Below, piece after piece: positions 54,582-64,000 of a stretch of 64,000 bases of DNA. The position numbers were made by a program, and so were the translations under genes. The DNA lies in NCBI GenBank assembly GCA_002084435.1, contig NBLG01000004.1, positions 1-64,000 of the forward strand, written 5' to 3'. The notes beneath the pieces are model-generated. The model was not told the DNA's origin, did no database searches, and saw only the letters and a list, made by a program, of their open reading frames with translations. The number at the start of each line of letters is the position of its first letter. Positions within the stretch are counted from its first letter, which is position 1. The DNA comes from Tenericutes bacterium 4572_104. Its GTDB lineage: Bacteria > Bacillota_I > Bacilli_A > Izemoplasmatales > UBA5603.

Positions 54582-56758
54582 CAACTTATCCTTTCAATTG
54601 AATAAACGCCTTTTATTTTTTGAATATTAATGATTACTTGATCAAGTTCTAAAAGAGATCCAATTGAGATTTTCATTTTAATAATTCCTTCTTTTAAATT
54701 ATTAGAATGAGCAGTTACTTTATCAATTTTAGCTTTTGAATTAGTTGCGGCATGAACAATCTCAGCTAAAATATTATCTCTGTTTAAGACAAGTATCTTT
54801 AAATTAGAAACATATCTAACATTTATATCATTACCCCAACTAACATTAATTAAACGCTCTTTTTCAAAACTTTCAACATTCTTACAATTTTTACGATGGA
54901 CTATAATACCACTGTTTCTACTAACATATCCAATTATTTCATCTCCTAAAATAGGATTACAACAATTAGCTAAGCGAACAGATGGTTTATCTAGTCCTTC
55001 AACTATAATATTGATATCAGAGTGAATATATTTCTTCTTAGCTGGTTCTAGTTTATTAATTTTTTCGATTAAATCTTCGTCTGTCATTTCCGGCTTGTTT
55101 ATCAATAAATTACAAGCCCCGATAGCTGAAACAACATTTTTACCTATTTCATAATACAAATCTTCTACCGTAGTAATTCCTCGATTTGTAAAATGTTTTT
55201 TAACTAATTTATCAGTTAATATAATCTCTTCTTTTTTTAAATCTATTTCTCGATGTAATTCTTCTTTGCCTTTTTCAATTAAAAATTCTCTTCTTTGTTT
55301 ATTCAAGAAATTTTTTATCTTACTTCTAGCATTTGAAGTCTTAGCTATCTTCAACCAGTTATCATTTGGACCCACTGAATTTTGCGAAGTTTTTATCTCA
55401 ACTAAATCACCAGTTTTAAGAACATAGTCTAAAGGTCTAATCTTACCGTTAACTATAGCACCTACTGTTTTTTCTCCAACCTTCGTGTGAATTCTAAAGG
55501 CAAAGTCTAATGGAGTAGCACCTTGGGAAAGGTCTATAATATCACCTTTTGGAGTGAATACATATACATTTGCGTTTAAAATATCATCAGTAAATATATT
55601 TAATATTTCTTCATCTGAATCTGATTCTTCCGTGTATTTAATAAGTTCAGAATACCAGCGAAGCTTAGAAGAAACAATGCTTTCAATATTTTTCCTGCTA
55701 GAAGCTCCAGGAATGTTTTCTTTATAAGCCCAATGTGCAGCTACACCTTTTTCAGCAATTTCATCCATTTCATGAGTTCTAATTTGAATTTCAAATATTT
55801 TACCGCGGTTAACTACAGTCGTATGAAGTGATTGATACATATTAGGTTTTGGCATAGCTATATAATCTTTAAATCTTCCAGGCAGTGGAATAAATCTTGA
55901 ATGAACAATTCCAATTGCTCGATAACAATCACTGATTGTATTTACTATGATTCTTAATGCCAATAAATCATTAATTTCTTCAAAATCAACATGCTTATTC
56001 TTCATTTTATAGTAAACAGAATGTATGTTTTTGATTCTACCCTTAACTTCAAATTCAAAATGTTCTTCTGTTAAAAGCTTGGTTAAATCTTTTTCCATAT
56101 TTAAAACATCAGCTTCACGATTATCTTTTTTATCATTTAAAAGTTTAGATATTTTTCTATATTCTACAGGATATAGATATTTAAAAGATAAGTCTTCGAG
56201 TTCAGCTTTTAAGCGATACATTCCAAGTCGATGAGCAATAGGCGCAAAAATGTCTAAAGTTTCTCTTGAAATTCTAGTTTGCCGTGCATCATCTAAAAAA
56301 TTAAGTGTTCGCATATTATTTAAACGATCAGCTAATTTAACAAAGATTACCCGTATATCTTTTGCCATAGCTAAAACCATTTTTTGATGGTTTCTTACTT
56401 GTTGGGTTTCTTTTGACCCCTTATAGTGTAATAAATCTAATTTAGTAACTCCTTCAACTATATCGGCTACTTCTTCTCCAAAAGCCTTATTTATTTCATC
56501 ATAGGTCGTATCTGTATCTTCTAAGACATCATGCAACAATCCCGCAGCGATAGTAAAAGCATCAACCCTATAATTACAAAGAGTAATCGCTACAGCTACA
56601 GGGTGAACTATATATGGTTCCCCTGATTTTCTAACTTGTCCATCATGTTTCTCATAAGCAAAGTCAAAAGCACGTCTGATAAATTTCAGATGTTTAGGTT
56701 TAGAAAGATATTTAGTTACTGCTTCATACAATGGTTGATAAATATCTTCTTTTTTCAA
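54581..56758 (-). CDS. relA: RelA/SpoT family bifunctional (p)ppGpp synthetase/hydrolase
   Basis: The 725-residue protein has the hydrolase HD domain with H52 and the HD pair 76-77 (LLHDVLEDTDTTYDEI). The synthetase domain follows (about 200-330, RIKNIHSVYYKMKN, FKDYIAMPKPNMYQSLH), then TGS (VYVFTPKGDIIDLSQGAT), the CRC-like NCCNPILGDEIIGYVSR and ACT domains. Because both catalytic domains look intact, it can make and degrade the alarmone. It is followed by the dtd remnant, whose start overlaps its stop. Confidence 0.97.
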   Translation of the reverse strand: MKKEDIYQPLYEAVTKYLSKPKHLKFIRRAFDFAYEKHDGQVRKSGEPYIVHPVAVAITLCNYRVDAFTIAAGLLHDVLEDTDTTYDEINKAFGEEVADIVEGVTKLDLLHYKGSKETQQVRNHQKMVLAMAKDIRVIFVKLADRLNNMRTLNFLDDARQTRISRETLDIFAPIAHRLGMYRLKAELEDLSFKYLYPVEYRKISKLLNDKKDNREADVLNMEKDLTKLLTEEHFEFEVKGRIKNIHSVYYKMKNKHVDFEEINDLLALRIIVNTISDCYRAIGIVHSRFIPLPGRFKDYIAMPKPNMYQSLHTTVVNRGKIFEIQIRTHEMDEIAEKGVAAHWAYKENIPGASSRKNIESIVSSKLRWYSELIKYTEESDSDEEILNIFTDDILNANVYVFTPKGDIIDLSQGATPLDFAFRIHTKVGEKTVGAIVNGKIRPLDYVLKTGDLVEIKTSQNSVGPNDNWLKIAKTSNARSKIKNFLNKQRREFLIEKGKEELHREIDLKKEEIILTDKLVKKHFTNRGITTVEDLYYEIGKNVVSAIGACNLLINKPEMTDEDLIEKINKLEPAKKKYIHSDINIIVEGLDKPSVRLANCCNPILGDEIIGYVSRNSGIIVHRKNCKNVESFEKERLINVSWGNDINVRYVSNLKILVLNRDNILAEIVHAATNSKAKIDKVTAHSNNLKEGIIKMKISIGSLLELDQVIINIQKIKGVYSIERIS

Positions 56759-56767
56759 TGCGACCTC

Positions 56768-57280
56768 CTAATATTTTATTAACGCTTTAATTGGATAATT
56801 TTTAATCTTTTGTCTTCCAGACAATTCAGTTAATTCAATTATAAATCCAAGTCCTACAACTGTTCCTCCTGCTTCTTCAACTAATTTAACAGTAGCTTCA
56901 ACTGTACCTCCTGTTGCGAGCAGGTCATCCATAATAATAACATTATCTCCAGGTTTAATTGCATCTTTATGCATACAAAGTGTATTGGTGCCATATTCTA
57001 ATTGATAATTATATGTTAAAACTTCTCTTGGAAGTTTCCCTGGTTTTCTAACAGGCACGAACCCTATTCCAAGTTTAGTAGCTACAGGCGCTCCAATTAT
57101 AAATCCTCTAGCATCTGGCCCTACTACTTTATCCGCTTTCTTTTCTTTAGCAAAACTAGCTAAATCATCAATTGCAGCTTGAAACACTTCTCCATTACCA
57201 ATAAGTGGTGTAATATCCTTAAACTGAATTCCTTTTATAGGAAAATCAGGAACATTTGTAATATAATCAGCGTAATTCAT
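56768..57280 (-). CDS. apt: adenine phosphoribosyltransferase
   Basis: Apt makes AMP from adenine and PRPP. The 170-residue protein has the PRPP loop [12 protein letters not shown] (about 115-126) and [20 protein letters not shown]. It overlaps recJ (TAATG) and precedes relA by 9 nt, as in Bacillus recJ-apt-relA. It works with DeoD, which releases free purines. Confidence 0.97.
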   Translation of the reverse strand: MNYADYITNVPDFPIKGIQFKDITPLIGNGEVFQAAIDDLASFAKEKKADKVVGPDARGFIIGAPVATKLGIGFVPVRKPGKLPREVLTYNYQLEYGTNTLCMHKDAIKPGDNVIIMDDLLATGGTVEATVKLVEEAGGTVVGLGFIIELTELSGRQKIKNYPIKALIKY

Positions 57281-59382
57281 TATAATTCCTCCATTAAATT
57301 TTTAAAATATGTTTTGATATGTGAATAATAATCATAGTAGATTAAATCATGTATTTTTTTAATCTCTTCTAATGTAACATAAGTAGAAGAGTTTTGTAAA
57401 TCGGTTTTTAAAACATTTTGCTTAATACTGAAATATTCTCTTGTTTTTTCGATAAAACCTAGCTCTTTAAAGATTTGAACAGAGTATTTTAACAAATATG
57501 GATTGTATTCCATTCTCTTCAATAATAAATCTAGTTTAAATTCTTTAATATCCTTTAACATTTGATATATCTTGCCTAGTTCTCTTTTACTAGTAAATTT
57601 TTTAAAATCCAAATGTAATTTTTTCGGAGTAATGAGAATCGTTTGTTTTTGCGAATTTTCTTTAAGTAATTTTTTTAAATCTTTTTCCAAAAGAATTAAA
57701 TCATTAATTTCTATGTAATCATTGATAATCCATTTAATTTGTTTTTTACAGGAATCGCTATCACGTAAATTCAATATTTGAAAATCCTTGCATTCAATAT
57801 CTTTAATCATTAATTGTATTTTTTTATTATTGCGATAATTATTTATAACGAGTCCCGCAACTACATCAATTCTATCTCCGCGCTCCAATGAATAAAAGTA
57901 TTCTAAACTATTAAAATGCAAAGCATCAAATCTTTTTCCATGACATTCCAAAACCAATTTAGTATGTTTTCCTGATAAAATTTGTTTTTGAATTATGGTT
58001 AAATCGCGAAAGAGAAAACTAGCTGTAAAAAAAGAACGATCTTGGATAAATTGAATTGTGTCTATATTAATTTGACAAAGATCTAGTTCCATATCAATCT
58101 TTAAAAGTGGAACTGTCTCTTTTCCGCCAATAGAATTAAGCCCTTCCCTTAAAGCTTCTATTTTTGATTCTTCAATCTGTAATCCAGCAGCTTGAGAATG
58201 ACCTCCATATCTTAACAATTTATCTCTATTTTTATGTAATAATTCAAGAATATTTTCATTGCCAAATGACCTCATAGATCCTTTACCAATTCCATTAGAA
58301 TCAATGGTAATAATTAGCGTTGATTTTTGGTATTTTTCAACTATTCTTTGCGCACAAATACCTATAACACCTTCATGTAATGTTGGACTAGCTATTACTA
58401 TAACCTTGTCATTAGGATTTAAAATAGATTCACATTGTTTAAATGATTCTTCAGTTAGTTTCTTCCTCGAAGCATGGTTTTTTTCAATTTTAATTATTAA
58501 ATCATTAGCTTCTTTATGGTCTTCAGTAATTAGAAGCTTAACCGCATCAATAGCTTTCCCTAAACGTCCGCTACTATTTATTTTAGGAGCTATTTTAAAA
58601 GATATAGCTGTAACATTAATTATATCTAAATTAGTAAATTCAAGCATTTTTTTAAGCCCGAGATTAGAAGTATTCTTTAATCTTTCAATTCCAAGATTAA
58701 TCATCGCTTGATTTTCATCCTCTAAGGGCATTAAATCAGAAATAGTTCCAATCATAGCTAAATCATAATATTCTTCAGCTTTTTCCCCAATTAATGCTTG
58801 CGCGAGTTTAAAGGCAACCATAACTCCAGCTATTTCTTTAAACGGATAACTTTCGCTTAAATATGTATGAATAGTTGCGTAAGCTTCAGGTAGCTTTTCA
58901 CCTATTTCATGATGATCAGTAATAATAGTATCTATATTCACTTCATTTAATCTATTTATCTCTTTATTACAATTAATACCATTATCTACCGTAATTACCA
59001 AAGATACGCCCATCTTAATAATTGATTCAACCGCTCTCATATTAAGGCCATATCCATCAATAAAGCGGTTAGGTAAGTCAAATACTATATCACTGCCCAT
59101 CTGTTTTAAAGCTCGATATAACAAGGATATAGAACAGATTCCATCGCAATCATAATCACCAAAAATCATGATTTTTTCTTTGTTTTTTACAGCTCTTAAA
59201 ATTCTATCTTTAGCTTTTTGCATATCATGCAATAAAAATGGATCATGTAATGAATCTTTACCCATTGAAAAGAAAGAATCATAATCATCAATCTTTCTAT
59301 TTTTCAATAGGGTTAAAAAGATTTCATTGTTAGGTACTATTCCATCTACTTCAGTCTGCCATTTGTATTTACTCTTTAACAA
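57280..59382 (-). CDS. recJ: single-stranded-DNA exonuclease RecJ
   Basis: The 700-residue protein has the DHH phosphoesterase core with [11 protein letters not shown] (D76, D78, D80), DNG and DHH at 156-158, and DHHA1 with [11 protein letters not shown] (about 395-405). An OB-like domain and a C-terminal extension of about 170 residues follow. RecJ degrades 5'-ended ssDNA in repair. In Firmicutes the recJ-apt-relA-dtd order is conserved. Confidence 0.95.
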   Translation of the reverse strand: MLKSKYKWQTEVDGIVPNNEIFLTLLKNRKIDDYDSFFSMGKDSLHDPFLLHDMQKAKDRILRAVKNKEKIMIFGDYDCDGICSISLLYRALKQMGSDIVFDLPNRFIDGYGLNMRAVESIIKMGVSLVITVDNGINCNKEINRLNEVNIDTIITDHHEIGEKLPEAYATIHTYLSESYPFKEIAGVMVAFKLAQALIGEKAEEYYDLAMIGTISDLMPLEDENQAMINLGIERLKNTSNLGLKKMLEFTNLDIINVTAISFKIAPKINSSGRLGKAIDAVKLLITEDHKEANDLIIKIEKNHASRKKLTEESFKQCESILNPNDKVIVIASPTLHEGVIGICAQRIVEKYQKSTLIITIDSNGIGKGSMRSFGNENILELLHKNRDKLLRYGGHSQAAGLQIEESKIEALREGLNSIGGKETVPLLKIDMELDLCQINIDTIQFIQDRSFFTASFLFRDLTIIQKQILSGKHTKLVLECHGKRFDALHFNSLEYFYSLERGDRIDVVAGLVINNYRNNKKIQLMIKDIECKDFQILNLRDSDSCKKQIKWIINDYIEINDLILLEKDLKKLLKENSQKQTILITPKKLHLDFKKFTSKRELGKIYQMLKDIKEFKLDLLLKRMEYNPYLLKYSVQIFKELGFIEKTREYFSIKQNVLKTDLQNSSTYVTLEEIKKIHDLIYYDYYSHIKTYFKNLMEEL

Positions 59383-59400
59383 ATTTAATCACTCTTTCTA

Positions 59401-60222
59401 TTAAAACTTTAAGCTTATATCTAATGATTTATAAGAGTGTGTTAATCCACCAACAGAAATAAAATCTACTCCTGTTTTCGCAACTGATTTTACCCTTTTT
59501 AAAGTCATATTACCACTGGCTTCTAAAAGTTTTTTTCCATTATTTAATTTAACGCATTCTTCCATCATTTCATTTGACATATTGTCTAGCATAATAATAT
59601 CTGCTTTTGATTCTTTAGCTTCTAAAAACATAGCTATATTTTCAACTTCTACCTCTATTTTAATGGATTCATCAATATGGCTTTTTACAATATTGACTGC
59701 GTCTTTTAAAGAAGAAGCTGCCTTTAAATGGTTGTCTTTTAACATAACCATATCGCTTAAATTCATTCTGTGGTTAGTTCCACCACCATCTCTTACTGCC
59801 TGTTTTTCTAATATTCTAAGTGTTGGAGTAGTTTTTCTTGTGTCTAAAATTTTAGTTTTGTATGGTTTAACCTCTCGAACAAATTTATTAGTCATAGTAG
59901 CTATTCCTGACATTCTCTGTAAAAAATTAAGTCCTACGCGTTCAGCCATTAAAATAGACTTAGTTTTACCTCTAACACTGGCTAAAATATCACCTTTTTT
60001 AACTGATTCTCCATTTTGTTTAAATAGTTTAAACTCTATATTAGAATCAACCATTAAAAAGGTTTCTTTACACACATCTATCCCTGAAATCACACCTGTT
60101 TCTTTCGCAATGAAATTACCAAAAGATATCTCTTCATTAAAGAGATAAAAACTTGATAAATCTTTATCGGGAATATCTTCTTTTAGAGCTCTCTTTATTA
60201 TATTTCTTATTTCTTCATTCAT
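59401..60222 (-). CDS. nadC: nicotinate-nucleotide pyrophosphorylase (carboxylating)
   Basis: NadC converts quinolinate and PRPP to nicotinate mononucleotide. The 273-residue protein has ERVGLNFLQRMSGIAT, DTRKTTPTLRILEKQAVRDGG and HRMNLSDMVMLKDNH. The ATG at 60222 has AGGTGA upstream and overlaps the previous gene by 8 bases. nadA and nadB are not adjacent, so the source of quinolinate cannot be judged here. Confidence 0.95.
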   Translation of the reverse strand: MNEEIRNIIKRALKEDIPDKDLSSFYLFNEEISFGNFIAKETGVISGIDVCKETFLMVDSNIEFKLFKQNGESVKKGDILASVRGKTKSILMAERVGLNFLQRMSGIATMTNKFVREVKPYKTKILDTRKTTPTLRILEKQAVRDGGGTNHRMNLSDMVMLKDNHLKAASSLKDAVNIVKSHIDESIKIEVEVENIAMFLEAKESKADIIMLDNMSNEMMEECVKLNNGKKLLEASGNMTLKRVKSVAKTGVDFISVGGLTHSYKSLDISLKF

Positions 60223-61312
60223 CTTCTTCACCTAAATTAAAGCGCAGTTGTTCTTGAAAATTAATTTTCTTTGGATTTTTAATCAATTTAATCCATTTTG
60301 CACTTCTACCTTTTCCTAATGGTCTAATCTTATTTTCTTCTTGAAGTCTTTTAAGGGTTCTGTTTATAGTTGAATCAGAAATTAATGGATGTCTTTCACG
60401 GATTTCTTCTTTAGCAAAAACTTCTCCTAATTTCATAATGGTATTTTCGACATAATCTGATTTAGATATCTCAAGACCTAATTCATATTCATAATCTCTA
60501 GCTTTATCACTTAAATTATTATAGAGTTCTGTGTATATTTTTATTAGATATCTCACTAAAGGCATTACTTCAGCTAAGCCATCTTGCCATTGAAACTTAG
60601 ATTTACTAATAGCTTCAAATAAGTCATCTTTATAAAACCTTACCTTTGAAAAAAAGGAAACATAATTAGATACAATAAAACCTTCTTGTATTAAAACTAT
60701 ATATAAAATTATAATAGCTATCATTTCGTTTTTTTCACCTGTATAAATTTTCATATTTAAAAAATCAACTGTGAAATTAACGGATAGAATTAAAGATTCA
60801 TATATCTTTTCTTTCTTTAATTGATTATATTTTTCGATTAACTCCTCAAGTTTCTCTCTCATAGAGCTATGTTCTTTTGAAATTAATGAATGAGTTGAAT
60901 TTTTAATTCTCCTATACTGTACTTTTGAAGAAAACGATGTATTTTTATAAATTAGTCCAACTAAATCATTGATTTCAACTACTGTTAATGAAAAAGGTTC
61001 TATGTTTTTTTTCTTCACCTGTCTAAAAATATATATTAAATTTTTATAAATCTGTTCCGGGTTGTTCTTAGGTACAGTTGAATCCAATAATAAAGTTCTA
61101 AGTCTTGATTCGCCTATTTTTAAATCTTGAAAAAACAATTTAAAAAAAGCATATGCATCTTGATCAGCTACATTTTTTGAAATGAATTGGTAATTTGTTT
61201 CAAATAGTTTTTCGTAATAATCATTTTTACCCATCTGGTAATATAGCCTAGTACTCTTTAAAAAAACATCATTTGGAATTGGTTTTGGTCTCAAATTTGC
61301 AATACAATTCAT
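60215..61312 (-). CDS. Fic-like fold protein with degenerate active site and winged-helix C-terminus
   Basis: This 365-residue protein has the helical layout of Fic proteins. A long helix VNFTVDFLNMKIYTGEKNEM stands where HPFxDGNGR should be, but the catalytic histidine and GNGR are absent. After it, a helix with IIILYIVLIQEGF follows the Fic pattern. The last 70 residues form a winged helix (TIMKLGEVFAKEEIRERHPL then SDSTINRTLKRLQEENKIRP). It may be a transcription regulator and not an AMPylase. It precedes nadC with overlap, so nadC may be a target or partner. I place this family with caution. Confidence 0.5.
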   Translation of the reverse strand: MNCIANLRPKPIPNDVFLKSTRLYYQMGKNDYYEKLFETNYQFISKNVADQDAYAFFKLFFQDLKIGESRLRTLLLDSTVPKNNPEQIYKNLIYIFRQVKKKNIEPFSLTVVEINDLVGLIYKNTSFSSKVQYRRIKNSTHSLISKEHSSMREKLEELIEKYNQLKKEKIYESLILSVNFTVDFLNMKIYTGEKNEMIAIIILYIVLIQEGFIVSNYVSFFSKVRFYKDDLFEAISKSKFQWQDGLAEVMPLVRYLIKIYTELYNNLSDKARDYEYELGLEISKSDYVENTIMKLGEVFAKEEIRERHPLISDSTINRTLKRLQEENKIRPLGKGRSAKWIKLIKNPKKINFQEQLRFNLGEEDE

Positions 61313-61401
61313 AAAATCACCCTTAAATATTCTTACTAACATTATACAAGGTTTTTCCATAAAAATATAGTCATTTGTTAATAAATGATTATATTTATAA
61401 A

Positions 61402-61425
61402 AGAAAAAAGACGAAATTAATCGCC
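61402..61425 (-). terminator. terminator after the GLUG lipoprotein gene
   Basis: GGCGA-TTAATT-TCGTC (one G-T wobble) followed by six T on the minus strand, overlapping the lipoprotein stop region. Confidence 0.65.
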
Positions 61426-62700
61426 TTAATCAATATCAAGATTATCGATTATTAATGTATAAAAATTTTCATCCCAATTTAAATAATCTCTATAAAAAGT
61501 TTCATCTGTAATATCTTGTGAAGTTAATATAGTAATATCATTATCTATTTCTATTAAATCAATATTCATAGGGTTATAAATATAGATATCGCTGCTAGAA
61601 TAATCTGAATAATCTCCGCCAACAAATGCATCTTTTTGAACTTCTTTTGTAAAATCAGCTGTGTCAAGACTGTTAATTATGACAACATTTGAATTGATTT
61701 TAGCTTCGAAATTCTCGCCAACAAAGCCTCCTACAATACAAGAATTCTCATCTTCTTTTGTGCCTGTTAAAACAATGTCTGCATTAGAAAAATTATTTTT
61801 TAATTCACTAGCTTGATTAAATCCTATAAAGCCACCAATAAATATATTTGATTTTGAATTTGAAATATTTAATGTACTTATAGAAATATTATTTTCAATA
61901 AATATATCAGTATCTGGAAACTCACCGTTACCGTTATCTATAAGAATTCCACCGTAATTGTGTCCTATAAGTCCACCGACATAAACTAAAGCTTGATCTC
62001 CTAAGGCTTCAACTGTTACATTAGTATTAGCTATGTTTCCATCAATTGTGGAATTATAAGATTTTCCAATCATTCCCCCAATAAAGGCAATTGCAGCTGA
62101 ACTAACATTAATCGAACCTGAAGCTTTATTAGAACTAACTAGATTAGGGGAAAAATCATCTAATTTATCAGATATAACTCCACTTGACATTCCAGCTAAA
62201 AGTCCTGCATAAGTATTTGAATCAGTGTTTAAAACTTGAATACTTCCATCGACTTCATTGTTTATTAAGTCTCCTTTATTAATTCCCGCAATAGCTCCTG
62301 CATAAGTTATAAAGTCAGAACTATAATCAATACTTACACCTTGTAAAGTTAAGTTTTTAACTTCTCCTGTTACATAGGCAAATAAGCCATTTAAATATGA
62401 ATTCTTATCACTTATTGTTAAATTAGATATCGTATACCCATTTCCATCAAATATCCCCATAAATGGTTCATTATAACTACCTATTGGTTCCCATTCAATT
62501 CCAGTTAAATCGATGTTATTTATTAAACGATAAGATTTATTTAATTCTATATTCATTAATTCATCAGCGTTAGATATATCTATAAGATTTTCCGTATCTA
62601 CAGTTGTGGTTTCTTGAGTTGTATTAGTGGTAGAATAATCACAGCCAGCTAATACAAAAACAAAGATAATCACAAACAATAGGGACATTACTTTTTTCAT
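61426..62700 (-). CDS. GLUG-repeat lipoprotein
   Basis: The 424-residue protein has an N-terminal lipoprotein signal with lipobox VLAGC at C20, a Thr-rich spacer (about 22-36), then repeats of the GLUG type: FMGIFDGNGYTISNLT, LNGLFAYVTGEVKNLT, TYAGAIAGINKGDLINN, VGGLIGHNYGG and IGGFIGFNQASELKNN. This predicts a beta-solenoid displayed on the cell surface. The function is unknown; such proteins are often adhesins or binding modules. Maturation would need LspA, which is broken in this window. Confidence 0.85.
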   Translation of the reverse strand: MKKVMSLLFVIIFVFVLAGCDYSTTNTTQETTTVDTENLIDISNADELMNIELNKSYRLINNIDLTGIEWEPIGSYNEPFMGIFDGNGYTISNLTISDKNSYLNGLFAYVTGEVKNLTLQGVSIDYSSDFITYAGAIAGINKGDLINNEVDGSIQVLNTDSNTYAGLLAGMSSGVISDKLDDFSPNLVSSNKASGSINVSSAAIAFIGGMIGKSYNSTIDGNIANTNVTVEALGDQALVYVGGLIGHNYGGILIDNGNGEFPDTDIFIENNISISTLNISNSKSNIFIGGFIGFNQASELKNNFSNADIVLTGTKEDENSCIVGGFVGENFEAKINSNVVIINSLDTADFTKEVQKDAFVGGDYSDYSSSDIYIYNPMNIDLIEIDNDITILTSQDITDETFYRDYLNWDENFYTLIIDNLDID

Positions 62701-62752
62701 ATTATCAACTCCAGGTCTAAAATATTAACATATTTCAATGTGGTTTTTGTGT

Positions 62753-64000
62753 TTAAAACAATGTTTGTTGGACAATTTGATCATCTAATTCATCATCCTC
62801 TTCATCTTGTTTTACTTCTTCTTCTGAATTGTCTTCAAATTTCTTTGGTTCATTTCCAGAAATTATTTTTTCTAATTCATATAATACATCATCATTATCA
62901 TTAGTCGTACCTTCAGAATTAGTTGAATCATCTAATTTTTCTAATATTTGAATAGCTTCTAAGTAGTTACTAATCTCACATAATAAGTTGTTTGGTTTAT
63001 GAGATTGCGGTATATAAGGTATTCCAAATGCAAAGCGATCTGGCTTTAAATCAATTCCCGGTATTACAACTTCGCTTTTATCAGATAAAATTCTAATAGT
63101 CAATATTTCTTTCAATCTAAAAATATTTTCAGCGATAATAGCTTTAAAGCGATAAGGGTTACTTTTAACTGTTTTTAAGTAACGTTTTCCCTTAGCTGGT
63201 CTTCTAAAAGATTCTATGTTTTGCGTAAATTCTCTAATTAATCCTCCACGGTTTGTCAGGAATAAAACTTCATCTTTATTAATATGAGTTGTATATTTAG
63301 CACCTATTAATACATCTTCTCTTAAGTTAATTCCCTTAACACCTCTAGCATTTAAAGACTGTACAGGAACATCTTCAATATCATATTTCAATACATATCC
63401 CTTTTCTGTAGCTAAAACAATGTCTCTATCAAAAGATTCACGTAAATCCACAGATACTAGATAATTAATCTTACTTGCATACATACATTTATATGATTTA
63501 TTAATTCTTGATTTTTCAAATTCAGATAAAGCAACCTGTTTTATCTGTCCTTCTTGATTAGCTAATAAAACATATTTATCTAAATCAAACTTAGGTACAA
63601 CTATAAAATCAATCACTCGTTCTTGACTCTCTAGCTTTACAAATGACCCGATATATTTACCTGTTTCTTTCCATTTTAAATCAGGTACCTTATAAGCAGG
63701 AACAGTAAAATAATTTCCTAAATTAGTAAAAAACAATATTTGATCGCGAGTATTCAGTGCGCATTGTTTCAAAATCATATCTTTTTCTTTTAGACCTGTA
63801 TCTCCTACCGTAGCTTGAAAGGATTTTAAGGAACTTCTCTTAAAATATCCATCTCTTGAAATAACAAACATAACTTCTTCGTTTTGAATTAATTCTTGTT
63901 CGTCTATTTCAACCTTTAAAATCTTAGATTTGATTTCTGTTTTTCTTGGGGATGGGTATAACTCTAATAATGTTTCTAATTCTTTAATTATAACTGATTC
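62753..64000 (-). CDS. parC: DNA topoisomerase IV subunit A (partial, 3' part)
   Basis: The frame continues past the right edge; 415 residues are visible. The beta-propeller C-terminal domain includes SRDGYFKRSSLKSF, a ParC-like signature rather than a GyrA box (QRRGGKG is not seen). An acidic tail (DDELDDQIVQQTLF) ends the protein. ParC with ParE decatenates chromosomes. The catalytic tyrosine region lies beyond the window. I saw no terminator between parC and the lipoprotein gene. Confidence 0.85.
   Translation of the reverse strand, partial: ESVIIKELETLLELYPSPRKTEIKSKILKVEIDEQELIQNEEVMFVISRDGYFKRSSLKSFQATVGDTGLKEKDMILKQCALNTRDQILFFTNLGNYFTVPAYKVPDLKWKETGKYIGSFVKLESQERVIDFIVVPKFDLDKYVLLANQEGQIKQVALSEFEKSRINKSYKCMYASKINYLVSVDLRESFDRDIVLATEKGYVLKYDIEDVPVQSLNARGVKGINLREDVLIGAKYTTHINKDEVLFLTNRGGLIREFTQNIESFRRPAKGKRYLKTVKSNPYRFKAIIAENIFRLKEILTIRILSDKSEVVIPGIDLKPDRFAFGIPYIPQSHKPNNLLCEISNYLEAIQILEKLDDSTNSEGTTNDNDDVLYELEKIISGNEPKKFEDNSEEEVKQDEEDDELDDQIVQQTLF

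Noticed and set aside
59582..60148. 188-codon open frame on the plus strand
   Set aside because: It is antisense to nadC, which has full family motifs; there is no ribosome site and no recognisable protein.

Overview
This window is strongly AT-rich and comes from a low-GC, Firmicutes-derived bacterium with compact operons. TGA is used throughout as a stop codon (deoC, yhbY, msrA, relA), so the standard bacterial code applies and not the Mycoplasma/Spiroplasma code. The window carries ftsZ and sepF without ftsA or any cell-wall gene beside them, deoxynucleoside catabolism genes (deoD, deoC, deoB), pduL, and a Firmicutes ylm-ileS remnant. This suggests a Mollicutes-related lineage that kept the standard code, such as Acholeplasmatales or Izemoplasmatales. 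That placement is inference; no 16S gene is present.

Nearly all genes lie on the minus strand. The plus strand carries only yhhQ, a two-gene coiled-coil operon, and rnhC. From left to right: a partial and damaged M16 peptidase pair; deoD/membrane protein/deoC; ileS behind a T-box; the ylmG-sepF-ylmE division cluster; surE-yhbY; ftsZ; tgt-pduL, with yhhQ opposite under a preQ1 riboswitch; ruvB-queA; two giant coiled-coil genes (15037-21425); hemW-xerD-deoB; lepA; rnpB; rpsO-pnp; a DUF2779 nuclease; a YitT-Nudix fusion; lon; tig; mutS2-thioredoxin-truB-ribF-DUF697; rnhC; a TetR-controlled ABC-2 exporter; tcdA-msrA-psuG-comEB-ylbL-membrane protein-lspA-rluD; an AI-2E permease operon; hisS; acpP; a nadC-recJ-apt-relA-dtd operon; a GLUG-repeat lipoprotein; and the 3' part of parC.

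The most striking pattern is that four conserved housekeeping loci carry internal deletions that also shift the frame: ymfF (two lesions), pnp, lspA and dtd. In each case sequence on both sides of the gap is still recognisably homologous to the family, so these are not diverged genes. Either the assembly lost short segments or the genome is decaying in genes normally kept.

The best candidate for undescribed biology is the coiled-coil gene pair (1148 and 975 residues). It has its own consensus promoter and strong ribosome binding sites, and its products are soluble and filament-like. Other unusual items are a YitT-type membrane protein fused to a catalytically degenerate Nudix domain, a TetR repressor gene whose natural start is ATC, a nuclease with Cas4-like cysteines plus an RNase H-fold domain, and a queuosine salvage set (preQ1 riboswitch, YhhQ, Tgt, QueA). 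Many promoters fit TTGNNN-N17-TATAAT closely, so housekeeping sigma control is easy to read here.
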